NCBI GenBank assembly: GCA_964509505.1
Contig: CAZDYP010000003.1
Location: 7,905-71,904 of the forward strand
Length of the DNA stretch: 64,000 bases
From: CAZDYP01 sp964509505
Lineage (GTDB): Bacteria > Chloroflexota > Anaerolineae > JACRMK01
Reading direction: 5' to 3'
Below the pieces are notes generated by a model. It did not search any database and was not told the origin of the DNA. It saw only the letters and a list, made by a program, of their open reading frames with translations. Shown here one piece after another: positions 1 through 8,730 of this stretch. The stretch's first letter is position 1. Each line of letters opens with the position of its first letter. The translations under genes and the position numbers were made by a program.

Positions 1-2
1 CG

Positions 3-734
3 CGCGCGCTCGCGCAGGCAGGCTTCAACATCTTTGGCGTACATTTTGATTTGAAGCAGACTTTGCCGCTGGCTAAAGCCGTGCAAGCGGATTGCGAAGC
101 GGCGGGCGCAGAGACCATCTTCTTCAATCAAAATGCCGCCGACGACGCGAAGCGACAGACCGCGCTCGACAAGATGCAGGCGAAACTCAACGAGCGTGGC
201 GAATATCTTTGGGTGATGTTGCACTCGCTCGCTTTCGGCACGCTGCTGCCATACATCGCCGACACGCCCGAAGGCGCTGTCAGCCGCGCCCAGATGGAAA
301 TGACGCTCGACGTGATGGCGAACTCGCTCGTCTATTGGACGCAAGATTTGGTGCGGCGCAACCTGCTGACGCGCGGCAGCAAAATCTTTTCGATGACGAG
401 CGCGGGCGGGCATCGCGTCGTGGTTGGCTATGGCGCGGTCTCTGCTGCCAAAGCTGCGCTCGAATCGCACACGCGCCAACTGGCGTTGGAGCTGGCGACG
501 CGCGGCATCTTCGTCAACTGCATCCAAGCAGGCGTCACCGACACGCCCGCGCTGCGCAAGATTCCCAACTCCGACAAGTTGATTGAAACCGCCATCGCCA
601 ACAACCCCGGCAAGCGCCTCACCACGCCGCAAGATGTCGCCAACACCATCGTCGCATTGATGGACGAGCGGGTGCAATGGATCAGCGGCACGATCATCAA
701 AGTGGATTGCGGCGAGGACAACACAGGGTTGTAG
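3..734 (+). CDS. Enoyl-ACP reductase III-like SDR (FabL type), 5' truncated
   Basis: Short-chain dehydrogenase/reductase whose beginning lies left of the window. The open frame runs in from base 3, so an internal TTG at 51 is not a credible start. The glycine-rich NAD(P)-binding turn is therefore missing. The visible active-site region (bases about 390-460) has Tyr and Lys separated by six residues (YGAVSAAK), the spacing of enoyl-ACP reductases, and not the YxxxK of ordinary SDRs. The following stretch (VNCIQAGVTDTPALRKIPN) and the closing ISGTIIKVDCGE resemble FabL. The likely role is NAD(P)H-dependent reduction of enoyl-ACP in fatty acid synthesis. Another SDR reductase remains possible without the N-terminus. 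Confidence 0.72.
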   Translation, partial: RALAQAGFNIFGVHFDLKQTLPLAKAVQADCEAAGAETIFFNQNAADDAKRQTALDKMQAKLNERGEYLWVMLHSLAFGTLLPYIADTPEGAVSRAQMEMTLDVMANSLVYWTQDLVRRNLLTRGSKIFSMTSAGGHRVVVGYGAVSAAKAALESHTRQLALELATRGIFVNCIQAGVTDTPALRKIPNSDKLIETAIANNPGKRLTTPQDVANTIVALMDERVQWISGTIIKVDCGEDNTGL

Positions 735-746
735 CTAGGAGGCGTG

Positions 747-1331
747 ATGAGTCGCAATCAAAAAATTATTTTGCTCATCACGTCGTTGGTCCTGCTATCC
801 TGTTGCGCGTGTGGGGTGGGCGCTTACATCATGGGGCAGCGCCTTTTCGATTACGCGCTTGGAGGCGTCTCGGATCCGGCCAAAGCCAAAGAGGTTGCTA
901 AACGCATCGCCGATTACACGTTGCCGGCGGGCTATGAAGAAAAGGGCGGCGTGGACTTCTTCCTGATGCAGATGGTGGTCATCTTGCCCATACAAGAACG
1001 TCCCGATGGCTTGATCATTATGCTCATGCAATTCAACAGCGACACGAGCCGTGAGCAAATGGAACAACAGATGCGCGATAGCCTACGACAAGGCGGCGTG
1101 GATCGGGACATACGTGATTTGCGCGTCGTCGGCACGGAAACCGTCACCATCAAAGGGCAACCCGTCACGCTGACCATCTCGGAAGGCTTCAGCGTTCAAA
1201 ACAATGCGGTGATACGCCAAGTCGTTGGCGCATTTCAGGGTAAAGGCGGCGCCACGCTCATCATGGTGATGGGTGCGGTTGAGGATTGGGACAAGACGTT
1301 GCTCGACAATTTTTACAAATCCATTCGCTGA
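747..1331 (+). CDS. Hypothetical membrane-anchored protein
   Basis: A protein of 194 residues that I do not recognise. One hydrophobic helix at residues about 7-29 (LLITSLVLLSCCACGVGAYI) suggests an N-terminal membrane anchor with the rest outside the cytoplasm. The cysteines inside the helix could allow lipidation, but no clean lipobox is visible. The start is ATG 747, four bases after GGAGG at 738-742. A GTG at 744 is in frame but would sit one base from the ribosome site. It begins 12 bases after the FabL-like stop, so the two are probably co-transcribed. Confidence 0.6.
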   Translation: MSRNQKIILLITSLVLLSCCACGVGAYIMGQRLFDYALGGVSDPAKAKEVAKRIADYTLPAGYEEKGGVDFFLMQMVVILPIQERPDGLIIMLMQFNSDTSREQMEQQMRDSLRQGGVDRDIRDLRVVGTETVTIKGQPVTLTISEGFSVQNNAVIRQVVGAFQGKGGATLIMVMGAVEDWDKTLLDNFYKSIR

Positions 1332-1377
1332 GAAACCCGCAGCGTCGCGCTGTGCGATGCGACACAATTACACTAAT

Positions 1378-1455
1378 TAACTCAACACGAAGATTTCACA
1401 AAGATATAAAATCTTTGTGTTCTTTGCGCATCTTAGGGCTTTTGTGTTGAGTAAG
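1378..1455. repeat. Reiterated-word inverted repeat (CAAAGA/TCTTTG)
   Basis: Spacer before the DinB gene. ACACGAAGATTTCACAAAGA is answered by AAATCTTTGTGTTCTTTG and further TTTGTGTTGAG copies, so the block can fold. It is one of many blocks of this design in the window. Confidence 0.5.
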
Positions 1456-1473
1456 TTTCTGGGTAGATTGCTA

Positions 1474-2624
1474 ATGAAAGAACTACTCGTCACATTCTAT
1501 GACTATGGCTGTTGGGCAAACCAGCGTCTCTTGGATCAAGCAGTGCGGGTGACGGATGCGCAATGGCGACAACCCTTTTCGCAAGGCTATCGCACGCTCG
1601 CAGATAACTTTGCGCATCTCGTCTCTAGCGATTGGCGCTGGTACATGATGGGTTGGCGCGGCGAACAGACGCCACAAGGCACGGCGCTTGCCGACCTCAC
1701 CACCCTCGACGCGATTCGCTCGGCATGGGAACGATTGTATGGCGAGCGTCGCGCCTATCTTGCCTCGCTAACTGAAGCACAACTCCATGAACCGCTACGC
1801 AATCCGCGCGGCGGTCCCGCCCCATTGCGTTGGCAAGGCATCTTGACATGTGCGTTGCACGGCACACACCATCGCAGCGAAATCGCCGCCATGCTCACCG
1901 ATTGTGGGCATTCGCCGGGCGATTTAGATTTGCTGTTCTTCTGTCTGGAACACAACCAACCGCCTGCCCCTGCGATCCATTCGCTCATAATCACGTTGTA
2001 TGACTACACCATCTGGGCGAATGGGCAACTACTGGCGAAGAGTGCTCAGCTCACCGATGCGCAGCGGACCCAAGTTTTTTCGCAAGGCTACAAATCTATC
2101 TTCGATACAGTGATTCACACACTCGCCGCCGAGACGCTCTGGTTCGCGCGTTGGCGCGGCGCATCACCGCGCGCCGTTCTGTCGCGCGCCGATGTGCCTA
2201 CCTTAGCTGATGCCCAAGCGCGTTGGGAAGCGCTCATTGGGGAGCGCCGCGCGTTCCTCAGCAGTCTGAGCGAAACCCAACTCGCTCAACTCGCCCAATG
2301 GACGAGTACACGCGGCGAGCCACACGCCCTACCTCTATGGCAAATCATCTTGCACTGCGCCAATCATTCCATGCAACACCGCGCAGAACTCGCGGCGATG
2401 CTCACCGACTTAGGACAATCGGCAGGCGATTTGGATTTTGTGTTTTTTGCGATGGCGNNNNNNNNNNNNNNNNNNNNNNNNNNNNNNNNNNNNNNNNNNN
2501 NNNNNNNNNNNNNNNNNNNNNNNNNNNNNNNNNNNNNNNNNNNNNNNNNNNNNNNNNCACCGACTTAGGACAATCGGCAGGCGATTTGGATTTTGTGTTT
2601 TTTGCGATGGCGCAGCCACAGTAA
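1474..2624 (+). CDS. Tandem DinB-family protein, interrupted by a false gap
   Basis: Two DinB four-helix-bundle domains are joined head to tail: residues about 1-160 and 170-328. Both open with a matching helix (TFYDYGCWANQRLL and TLYDYTIWANGQLL) and both end in an HH.R or HS.QHR.E.AAMLTD motif followed by GDLD. DinB proteins are metal-binding thiol transferase-like or stress proteins whose substrates are mostly unknown. Start ATG 1474. Bases 2458-2557 are N, and the 55 bases before and after the run are identical. Collapsing the duplicate gives an uninterrupted 331-residue protein ending in QPQ-stop at 2624. Read literally, the 100 N change the frame. Confidence 0.8.
2403..2612. other. 100-N assembly gap flanked by a 55-base duplicate
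   Basis: Bases 2458-2557 are N. Bases 2403-2457 and 2558-2612 are identical over all 55 positions. This is the pattern of two contigs that overlap at their ends but were joined with a default-size gap. Confidence 0.93.
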
Positions 2625-2626
2625 TC

Positions 2627-2665
2627 AGTGTTCAGTGAACAGTGTGCAGTGAACACTGAACACTT
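2627..2665. repeat. Inverted word-repeat (CAGTGTTCAGTG / CACTGAACAC)
   Basis: Short spacer between the DinB and M24 genes, made of CAGTGTTCAGTGAACAGTG followed by GTGAACACTGAACACT. The same words recur at 17428-17479, in front of another peptidase gene. Confidence 0.65.
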
Positions 2666-2677
2666 CTAGGAAACCTC

Positions 2678-3865
2678 ATGCTACAACAAGAAAAAATTGA
2701 CCAAGCCATCGGCGTCTTGCGCGAGTTGAACGTGGATGCGTGGCTGTTGTATGCGCGCGAGACAAGCGAGATCAACGAGCCGAGTTGGGGACTCGTCGCA
2801 CCAGCAGGTGTGGTGTGGCCCGCCGCCATCATCATCACCGCACAAGGCGAGCGCTTTGCCATCGTCGGCAAGCACGATGATGCAGCGTATCGCGCGAGCG
2901 GACTCTACACGGATGTCATCACTTATGTGCAAGGCATTGGCGAGACCCTGCGCAGCCTGTTGACTGAGATTGACCCCAAAAGCATTGGCCTCAACTTCTC
3001 AAAGAGCAACACGGCAGCAGACGGCTTGACGTACGGCATGTTCCTGCAATTACAAGAACACCTCAAAGGCACACCGTATGTGGAGCGCTTCAGGTCTGCC
3101 GATGCGGTGGTGTCGCGTGTGCGCGGACGCAAGACACCGAGCGAAGCTGCGCAGATTCGCGCGGCGATTGACACGACGATGAAATTATTCGCTGAAGTGA
3201 CGCCACACATCAAGGTCGGCGCAACCGAACGCGAGTTGTACGATTTCATGCAACGCCGCGTGAACGAGCTGGGCTTGGGCTATGCGTGGGAACAAGCAGG
3301 CAATCCCATCGTGAACACAGGACCGCAATCAACGGTGGGGCATGGACCGCCCACCAACAACCTACGCGTCGAAGCGGGTCATGTCGTCCACATGGACTTC
3401 GGCATCAAGCAGAACGAGTATTGCTCGGACATTCAACGCTGTTGGTATGTGCTGCGCGCCGGTGAAACTGAACCGCCTGCCGCATTGCAAAATGCGTGCG
3501 CCGCCGTTGCGAAAACGATTGCCGAAGGTGCAAAGGCATTGAAGCCCGGCGTGATGGGCTGGCAGGTGGATGCGCGTGCGAGAGAGGTCATCACAGGCGA
3601 AGGGTATCCTGAATACCAGCACGCCTTTGGGCATCAACTTGGACGCACGGCGCACGATGGCTCGACGCTATTGGGGCCGCGTTGGGAACGCTATGGTGAA
3701 ACACCCTATGGCCTCATCGAAGCGGGGCAAGTGTTCACGCTCGAACTCGGCGTGATGACGGAGGCGGGTATGGTCGCGCTCGAAGAAGATGTGATCGTGA
3801 CGGAGACGGGATGCGAGTTTTTGGAAGAACCGCAAACTACACTTTGGGTAATTAGTAATTCGTAA
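2678..3865 (+). CDS. M24 family metallopeptidase (Xaa-Pro aminopeptidase-like)
   Basis: A 395-residue protein with the pita-bread fold of proline-specific aminopeptidases. An N-terminal creatinase-like domain (residues about 1-150) is followed by the catalytic domain. All five expected metal ligands are present in order: Asp in HMDFG, Asp in CSDIQR, His in FGHQLGR, Glu in LELGVM and Glu in ALEEDV. A two-metal hydrolase acting on X-Pro peptides or a related substrate is therefore likely. Length is normal for the family. A second M24 gene at 46879-48300 has lost most of these ligands. Confidence 0.85.
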   Translation: MLQQEKIDQAIGVLRELNVDAWLLYARETSEINEPSWGLVAPAGVVWPAAIIITAQGERFAIVGKHDDAAYRASGLYTDVITYVQGIGETLRSLLTEIDPKSIGLNFSKSNTAADGLTYGMFLQLQEHLKGTPYVERFRSADAVVSRVRGRKTPSEAAQIRAAIDTTMKLFAEVTPHIKVGATERELYDFMQRRVNELGLGYAWEQAGNPIVNTGPQSTVGHGPPTNNLRVEAGHVVHMDFGIKQNEYCSDIQRCWYVLRAGETEPPAALQNACAAVAKTIAEGAKALKPGVMGWQVDARAREVITGEGYPEYQHAFGHQLGRTAHDGSTLLGPRWERYGETPYGLIEAGQVFTLELGVMTEAGMVALEEDVIVTETGCEFLEEPQTTLWVISNS

Positions 3866-4036
3866 TTGGTAATTAGGCGTTCTCAATTATGAATTACTAA
3901 CTCACGTTACGCAGCCATAGGCTGTCATTGCGAGCGAAGCGAAGCAATCTCCTACATGCGACATGGAGATTGCTTCGCAAACAACGCTCGCAAAGACGAC
4001 GGTGTGTAACGCGAGTTACCAATTACCAATTACCCT
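3845..4036. repeat. Compound spacer: AATTAC word-repeats around an IR element
   Basis: Bases 3845-3905 repeat GTAATTA/GGTAATTAG words, and 4014-4033 answer with GTTACCAATTACC. Between them, 3923-3951 (CATTGCGAGCGAAGCGAAGC...) pairs with 3966-4000 (GAGATTGCTTCGC...GCTCGCAAAGACG). The outer edges read AACTCACGTTAC (3899) and GTAACGCGAGTT (4005), an imperfect inverted terminal repeat. It looks like a small non-autonomous element set in word-repeats. No gene is visible. Confidence 0.6.
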
Positions 4037-4041
4037 CGAAG

Positions 4042-4860
4042 ATGAAACAACGTCTCGATCTCTTGTTGATTGAACGCAAGCTCTGTGAGTCGCGCGCGAA
4101 GGCGCAAGCGCTCATCAGGGCAGGCGAGGTATTCGTCAATGGGCAACGTGTGGACAAGGCGGGCGCGCCGGTGCGCGACGACGCGGAGATTGAGGTGCGC
4201 GGCGTGTTGCCTTATGTGTCGCGCGGCGGCTACAAACTCGCGGCGGCGTTGGATGCGTTCAAACTGGATGTGACAAGGCGCGTGTGCGCGGACATCGGCG
4301 CTTCGACGGGCGGCTTCACCGATGTGCTGTTGCAGCGCGGCGCGGCAAAGGTGTATGCGATTGATGTGGGCCATGGGCAGCTCGATTGGCGATTGCGCCG
4401 TGACCCACGTGTAGTTGTGATGGAGCGCACGAACATTTGCTATGTCGAGTCGTTGCCAGAGCCAATGCAATTTGCATGTATTGATGTGTCATTCATCTCA
4501 TTGAAATTAGTTTTACCCGTCGTTAAGCAATTACTTGCGAACAACCATTCACTATCTATTATCCACCACTCGCCATCCGCCATTATGCTCATCAAGCCCC
4601 AATTTGAAGCAGGCAAAGGGCAAGTCGGCAAAGGCGGTGTGGTGCGCGCGGTGAACGTGCATCGTATCGTGTTGCGTGATCTGTTAAACTGGTGCGCGCA
4701 TGAAGGTTGGCAAGTGCGCGGGCTGCTGGCGTCACCCATCAAGGGCCCCGCAGGCAACGTAGAATTTCTCGCGCACGTGAGTTTGCCTGTCACGCAACCG
4801 CTGACATCAGTTGAGGCATGGCTTGACACAGCACTCGAACAAGCTAAACAACTCGCCTGA
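4042..4860 (+). CDS. tlyA: TlyA family rRNA 2'-O-methyltransferase
   Basis: 272 residues with the TlyA arrangement. An S4 RNA-binding domain (about 1-60, MKQRLDLLLIERKLCESR and VNGQRVDKAG) precedes an FtsJ-like methyltransferase domain carrying the SAM-site motif DIGASTGGFTDVLL and the later IKPQFEAGKGQVGKGGVVR. TlyA proteins methylate 16S and/or 23S rRNA and are often mislabelled haemolysin. ATG 4042 begins right at the S4 domain; longer upstream reading is repeat-derived. Residues about 167-180 (NNHSLSIIHHSPSA) form a low-complexity insertion between LLPVVKQLLA and IKPQFEAGK, encoded by repeat-like DNA. The 3' end overlaps the kinase gene. Confidence 0.88.
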   Translation: MKQRLDLLLIERKLCESRAKAQALIRAGEVFVNGQRVDKAGAPVRDDAEIEVRGVLPYVSRGGYKLAAALDAFKLDVTRRVCADIGASTGGFTDVLLQRGAAKVYAIDVGHGQLDWRLRRDPRVVVMERTNICYVESLPEPMQFACIDVSFISLKLVLPVVKQLLANNHSLSIIHHSPSAIMLIKPQFEAGKGQVGKGGVVRAVNVHRIVLRDLLNWCAHEGWQVRGLLASPIKGPAGNVEFLAHVSLPVTQPLTSVEAWLDTALEQAKQLA

Positions 4861-5800
4861 AGTCATCGTCGTCGGCGATACGTGCATTGACATTGTGGCG
4901 CGCGTCGAATCGTACCCGCCCATCGGCGGCGACGCGCAACCCATCGAGACGACGCTAGCCGTCGGCGGCACGGCGCTGAACACAGCCATCATGCTGCGAC
5001 GCTTGGGCATCAACCTTGCATTCTGCACTCGCGTTGGCGCGGACCTCTTGGGCGACTTCGCTTGCCAAGCGCTGCAACGCAACGGCATTGCACTCGATTA
5101 TGTTCAGCGCGATCCTGCGACGCTGACGGGACTTGTCTATGTCGCGGTCACACCCGATGGGCAACGCACGATGTTGGGCGGCGCGGGCGCGAATCGCCAC
5201 CTTGCCGCAGAACAATTGCCGCTCAACGCGATTCGTCAAGCGCGTTGGTTGCACGTTGGCGGTTACACCTTGTTGGATGTGGCTGCGCGTGAAGCCGCAT
5301 GGCGCGCCAGCGAAACGGCTAACGCGGCAAACGTCGCGGTGTCACTCGACTTGAGCGATGCGCTGATGCGACTCGCAGCCGAGCAGGTTGTTGCCATCGC
5401 GCCTTATGTGGAGGTCTTGCTGCCAAGCGGCGACGCGGGACGCGATTTGCCCATCAAAGCGCATGGGATAATCGCGCGCAAGTTGGGCGCAAGCGGATGC
5501 GTGATCGTCAGTGATGACGGCTGTGTACCTGTGCCAGCGTTGTGCGTCGCGCAGGTGGTAGATACGACGGGCGCAGGCGACGCCTTCAATGCGGGCTTCA
5601 TCGCGGGGCGCGTGCGCGGTTTGGATGTGCGCGCGAGTGCGCTGCTGGCGAATGCGTGCGGCGCAGCCGCGGTGACGGTGCTCGGCGCAGGCAATGCGTT
5701 GCCCACGCGTGAAGTGGTGATAGAATTGTTGCGCGACGATACGCCTGAAGGTTGGCAAGCGGAAGCGCAACACATTTTGCGTGCGTTGCCAGGAGATTGA
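4811..5800 (+). CDS. PfkB family carbohydrate kinase
   Basis: Ribokinase-fold sugar kinase of about 325 residues. The N-terminal signature region (VVGDTCIDIVARVE, then GGTALNTAIMLRRLG) and the C-terminal catalytic motif DTTGAGDAFNAGFIAG, with its catalytic Asp, are intact. It phosphorylates a sugar or nucleoside; the substrate cannot be told. There is no ATG ahead of the first beta strand. The usable starts are TTG 4811 or TTG 4823, inside the last 50 bases of tlyA, which suggests translational coupling. Confidence 0.85.
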   Translation: MRHGLTQHSNKLNNSPEVIVVGDTCIDIVARVESYPPIGGDAQPIETTLAVGGTALNTAIMLRRLGINLAFCTRVGADLLGDFACQALQRNGIALDYVQRDPATLTGLVYVAVTPDGQRTMLGGAGANRHLAAEQLPLNAIRQARWLHVGGYTLLDVAAREAAWRASETANAANVAVSLDLSDALMRLAAEQVVAIAPYVEVLLPSGDAGRDLPIKAHGIIARKLGASGCVIVSDDGCVPVPALCVAQVVDTTGAGDAFNAGFIAGRVRGLDVRASALLANACGAAAVTVLGAGNALPTREVVIELLRDDTPEGWQAEAQHILRALPGD

Positions 5801-5801
5801 C

Positions 5802-5945
5802 ATGGCAAAGATCAACGCACTCGAAGGGCTGCTAGCTGCGGTTGCCAGCTTCAACCTTCGCTCATGTCCAGAAAGCGCGCAACGCTGCTTGCTCGCACGG
5901 GACTTCTGTTGGTCGCCAATCTCGCGCCAGAGACGATGGCTGTAA
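5802..5945 (+). CDS. Short ORF, possible gene remnant
   Basis: A 47-codon frame starts at ATG 5802, five bases after a good ribosome site (AGGAGA, 5791-5796), directly after the PfkB stop. Its first part (MAKINALEGLLAAVASF) looks like an ordinary protein start, and the rest degenerates. A second overlapping frame, 5864-6010, encodes LLARTGLLLVANLAPETMAV. The arrangement suggests the head and tail of a decayed gene, unidentified. Confidence 0.3.
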   Translation: MAKINALEGLLAAVASFNLRSCPESAQRCLLARDFCWSPISRQRRWL

Positions 5946-6024
5946 CCCTCCACTGCGAGCGCAGCGTTTTTTCTAAACCTGAGCGTCAATCTTTAGCTTT
6001 TAAGCTCTAATCACAAAGGACATT

Positions 6025-7029
6025 ATGCCCAAGAAAACACGTATGATTCTCGTCGGCGCGGGCGGCATGGCTCGCCATCACATCCGACGGTTGTTGTTGC
6101 AGCAAGACACGACGAAAGTCGTCGCGCTCTGTGAACCCAACACGGAACAATACAAGCTCTCCGCACAACTGTTCAAAGACGCAGGCGTGAAAGCGCCGCC
6201 CAACGAACCTGATCTCGAAAAACTGTTGGGCGAGCGCGAGGGTGAGCTGGACGCTGCGTTCATCATCACGCCGCACGTCTATCATCACGCGCAGGCGACG
6301 ATGTGCATGGAAGCGGGGCTCGACGTGCTGCTCGAAAAGCCGATGGTGATGAACGCGCAAGAGGCGCGCTCGCTCATTCGCACGAAAGATAAAACCGGTC
6401 GCTTGCTCACCGTCGCATTTCAATCATCGCTCAGTCCTTATGTGAACAAGGCGCTTGCGTGGATTCGCAACGGCGATGCGGGTGAGCTCACCGCGATTCA
6501 CGCCAACGTGTGGCAGAGCTGGAAAGTTGAACAGACAGGCGCGTGGCGACAAGAGCCCAAGCTGGCAGGCGGCGGCTTCTTGTTCGACACAGGCGCGCAT
6601 CTGCTCAACATCGTCGTGCGTCTCGCCGACGAAGACTTCGATGAGGTCGCCGCGTGGATGGATAACCGCGAGCGCAAAGTGGACATCATCACGACCGCGA
6701 TGGGGCGCTTGAAGTCAGGCAAGTTCGTGACGATTGGCGCATGCGGCGACACGGTGAAGTCGTGCGAAGCCAACGTGAAGGTGTTCGGCACGAAGATGAT
6801 TTTGGAGACGGATGTGTGGGGTGCGTGGCTGCGCGTGCGGCGCGAGGGCAGCAGGAAGTTCCGCCCTGTGAAAAAGCTCGAATGGCGTGGCGTGTGGGAA
6901 GCGTTCCTCGCAGTGCGCGCGGGCGAAATCGAGAACCCCTCACCGCCCGAGCTCGGCTTGCGCCTCGCGTTGTTGTGGGACGCGATTAACGAGAGCGCAA
7001 GGCAGGGTGGGAAGCCGGTGAAGTGCTGA
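6025..7029 (+). CDS. Gfo/Idh/MocA family oxidoreductase
   Basis: A 334-residue NAD(P)-dependent sugar or cyclitol dehydrogenase-like protein. The Rossmann turn GAGGMARHH sits at residues 11-19, and the family's Glu-Lys-Pro (LLEKPMVMN) at about 110. The C-terminal half carries the alpha/beta substrate domain (GGGFLFDTGAHLLNI with its His). The neighbouring sugar-phosphate isomerase-like gene at 7763 is a very common partner, so a two-step sugar or inositol conversion is likely. A small unknown gene now lies between them. Confidence 0.85.
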   Translation: MPKKTRMILVGAGGMARHHIRRLLLQQDTTKVVALCEPNTEQYKLSAQLFKDAGVKAPPNEPDLEKLLGEREGELDAAFIITPHVYHHAQATMCMEAGLDVLLEKPMVMNAQEARSLIRTKDKTGRLLTVAFQSSLSPYVNKALAWIRNGDAGELTAIHANVWQSWKVEQTGAWRQEPKLAGGGFLFDTGAHLLNIVVRLADEDFDEVAAWMDNRERKVDIITTAMGRLKSGKFVTIGACGDTVKSCEANVKVFGTKMILETDVWGAWLRVRREGSRKFRPVKKLEWRGVWEAFLAVRAGEIENPSPPELGLRLALLWDAINESARQGGKPVKC

Positions 7030-7061
7030 TGGGGTGAAGGGATGAAAGGGTGAAGGGGGTG

Positions 7062-7741
7062 ATGATAATGGAACGCTTGCTCCATACTATGCGCTTATTG
7101 GTATTGCTTGTCGCAAACTGTTTTGTAGTTTCTGTCTGTTTTTTCTTCATCTCACAGGAACTACCCATCTTGCAATTCTCTACCGTTGCCACACCGCCCC
7201 CAACGCTTGTGCCCTGTAAGCCAAATTTCAAATGTACGATTTTGGTCTCACCTCTTGGTCGCATCCAGCTCCATTTTGTAGCTGACTTAGTTGTTGCATC
7301 CCATAAGCCATACTCTGAGCTGACCTTGCCAAGTGGAAAACAGATTACAAATGCCTNNNNNNNNNNTCATACGATGACCAGTTCGCAATCCTTGCACAGT
7401 GTCCCATTGATCCTGTCAATCGCGATCCATGTCCACTCCATGTATGGGATATGGTGAAAAGTGAAGAGATAAAAGGCGTTGGGGCATCTATTGATTCTCA
7501 GTGGGTGCCTGATGAACATGCTATTGCCACTGTTATGATGCGACGCGAACCACCATCAACCGTATGGTACAGAGAAATCTACTATCTTGGAATTATGGAC
7601 GTACACACCAAACAAATAACTATCCCTGATGAGTGCCCATCGTGGTACAAACGTCCCATGTACACTCGCTCGCCTATACAATGTCTTGGACGACCAGGTT
7701 TTGCGCCTTTGCCAACACTTACGTCGCCACCTAACCCATAA
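7062..7741 (+). CDS. Hypothetical membrane-anchored protein, split by a gap
   Basis: Not recognised. The N-terminal hydrophobic helix (LLVLLVANCFVVSVCFFFIS) indicates a signal anchor, followed by a TPPPTLVPC stretch. Ten N at 7357-7366 interrupt it. The frame after the gap (SYDDQFAILAQCP..., ending PLPTLTSPPNP) only joins the first part if the true gap length is not 10. The second half, with SIDSQWVPDEHAIATVMM and YLGIMDVHTKQI, has the feel of beta-propeller blades (PD40/TolB-like). Start ATG 7062 or 7068 follows GGGGG. Codon use is more AT-rich than the neighbours, which may mean recent arrival. Confidence 0.5.
7357..7366. other. 10-N assembly gap inside the hypothetical gene
   Basis: Ten N of nominal length. 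The frames on the two sides do not match a true 10-base gap. Confidence 0.9.
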
Positions 7742-7752
7742 AATCTGCAATC

Positions 7753-7762
7753 NNNNNNNNNN
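7753..7762. other. 10-N assembly gap before the isomerase
   Basis: Ten N. The isomerase frame is already open at base 7763, so its start codon is lost in the gap. With the gap at 7357 it isolates a 386-base island. Confidence 0.9.
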
Positions 7763-8656
7763 GCACTCGACAAGGCATTGGCAGCAGGCGTCGAGGCAGT
7801 CGAAATCGTGCCAGCGCACACGCCGTTGGCGGAATGGCTGGACAATCCAGCCGCGCAAGCCAAAGCGAAAGACATGCTGGCTGCGCGCGGTCTCAGCATC
7901 AGCGCGTTCTCGACGCATGGCAACCCATTGCATCCGAATCCCGCCATCGCCAAGCGAGACGATGAGCGTTTTCGCCAAACGATTCGCCTTGCGCAACAAA
8001 TGGGCGTGCCTGTGGTCAACAACTTCAGTGGTTGCCCCGGCGGTTCGCCCAGCGACACGACGCCCAATTGGGTCACCTGCTCGTGGCCGACGGACTTCAC
8101 CGATGCGTTGAAGTGGCAATGGGAAGCAAAGGTCATTCCCTACTGGCGCGAGCTCAATACATTCTTGACGGATCACGGCGTCAAGGTCGCCATCGAGCAA
8201 CATCCTGGCTTCGTCGTTTACAACACAGGCACGATGTTGCGCCTGCGCGCCGAATGCGGCGCAGCCATTGGCACGAACTTCGATCCGAGCCATCTCTTCT
8301 GGCAAGGCATTGACCCCGTGCAAGCGATTCACGCGCTGAAGGGCTGCATCTTCCACATGCACGCGAAGGATACGACGCTGCAACGCGCGAACATTGCCGT
8401 CAATGGTGTGCTCGACACAGGTTCGTATGCGAACCTCGCGCAGCGCTCATGGTATTTTCGTTCGGTGGGTTATGGGCAACCCGAAATCGTGTGGAAAGAC
8501 ATGATGACCGCGCTCCGCATCGCGGGCTACGATTACGTCATGTCCATCGAACACGAAGACGCGCTCGCTTCGGTGGCTGAAGGCTTGAGTAAAGCAGTCT
8601 CATTCTTGAAGGGCGTGTTGCTGACGGAACAGCCCGCCCAAGCTTGGTGGATATAA
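7763..8656 (+). CDS. Sugar phosphate isomerase/epimerase (xylose isomerase-like TIM barrel), 5' truncated
   Basis: The frame is open from the gap and lacks roughly the first beta strand. The rest is a typical AP-endonuclease/xylose isomerase-like barrel: metal- and substrate-binding stretches VAIEQHPGFVVYN, NFDPSHLFWQG, IFHMHAKDT and a terminal SIEHED (Glu, Asp, His and Glu ligands). Such proteins isomerise or epimerise sugars or inositols with a divalent metal. It is the likely partner of the Gfo/Idh/MocA enzyme at 6025. Confidence 0.82.
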   Translation, partial: ALDKALAAGVEAVEIVPAHTPLAEWLDNPAAQAKAKDMLAARGLSISAFSTHGNPLHPNPAIAKRDDERFRQTIRLAQQMGVPVVNNFSGCPGGSPSDTTPNWVTCSWPTDFTDALKWQWEAKVIPYWRELNTFLTDHGVKVAIEQHPGFVVYNTGTMLRLRAECGAAIGTNFDPSHLFWQGIDPVQAIHALKGCIFHMHAKDTTLQRANIAVNGVLDTGSYANLAQRSWYFRSVGYGQPEIVWKDMMTALRIAGYDYVMSIEHEDALASVAEGLSKAVSFLKGVLLTEQPAQAWWI

Positions 8657-8660
8657 AAGT

Positions 8661-8730
8661 GTCAGGGGTCAAGTATCATGTGTCATGTAGCGCGCAACCA
8701 ATGATACTTGACACCTGACACTTGACACTT
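8661..8730. repeat. Inverted word-repeat (AGTGTCAG / CTGACACTTGACACTT)
   Basis: AAGTGTCAGGGGTCAAGTATC at the left is answered by TGATACTTGACACCTGACAC and another TTGACACTT. It can form a long hairpin just after the isomerase stop and might act as a transcript end. Confidence 0.65.

Noticed and set aside
2438..2656. Several frames running through the 100-N block
   Set aside because: Artefacts of N and duplicated contig ends.
3928..4041. An upstream extension of the TlyA protein
   Set aside because: The added residues are translated repeat DNA; the family begins at ATG 4042.
5864..6010. A 48-codon frame (MSRKRATLLARTGLLLVANL...) as a real small gene
   Set aside because: It overlaps another short frame with a better ribosome site and shows no convincing family; more likely part of a decayed gene.
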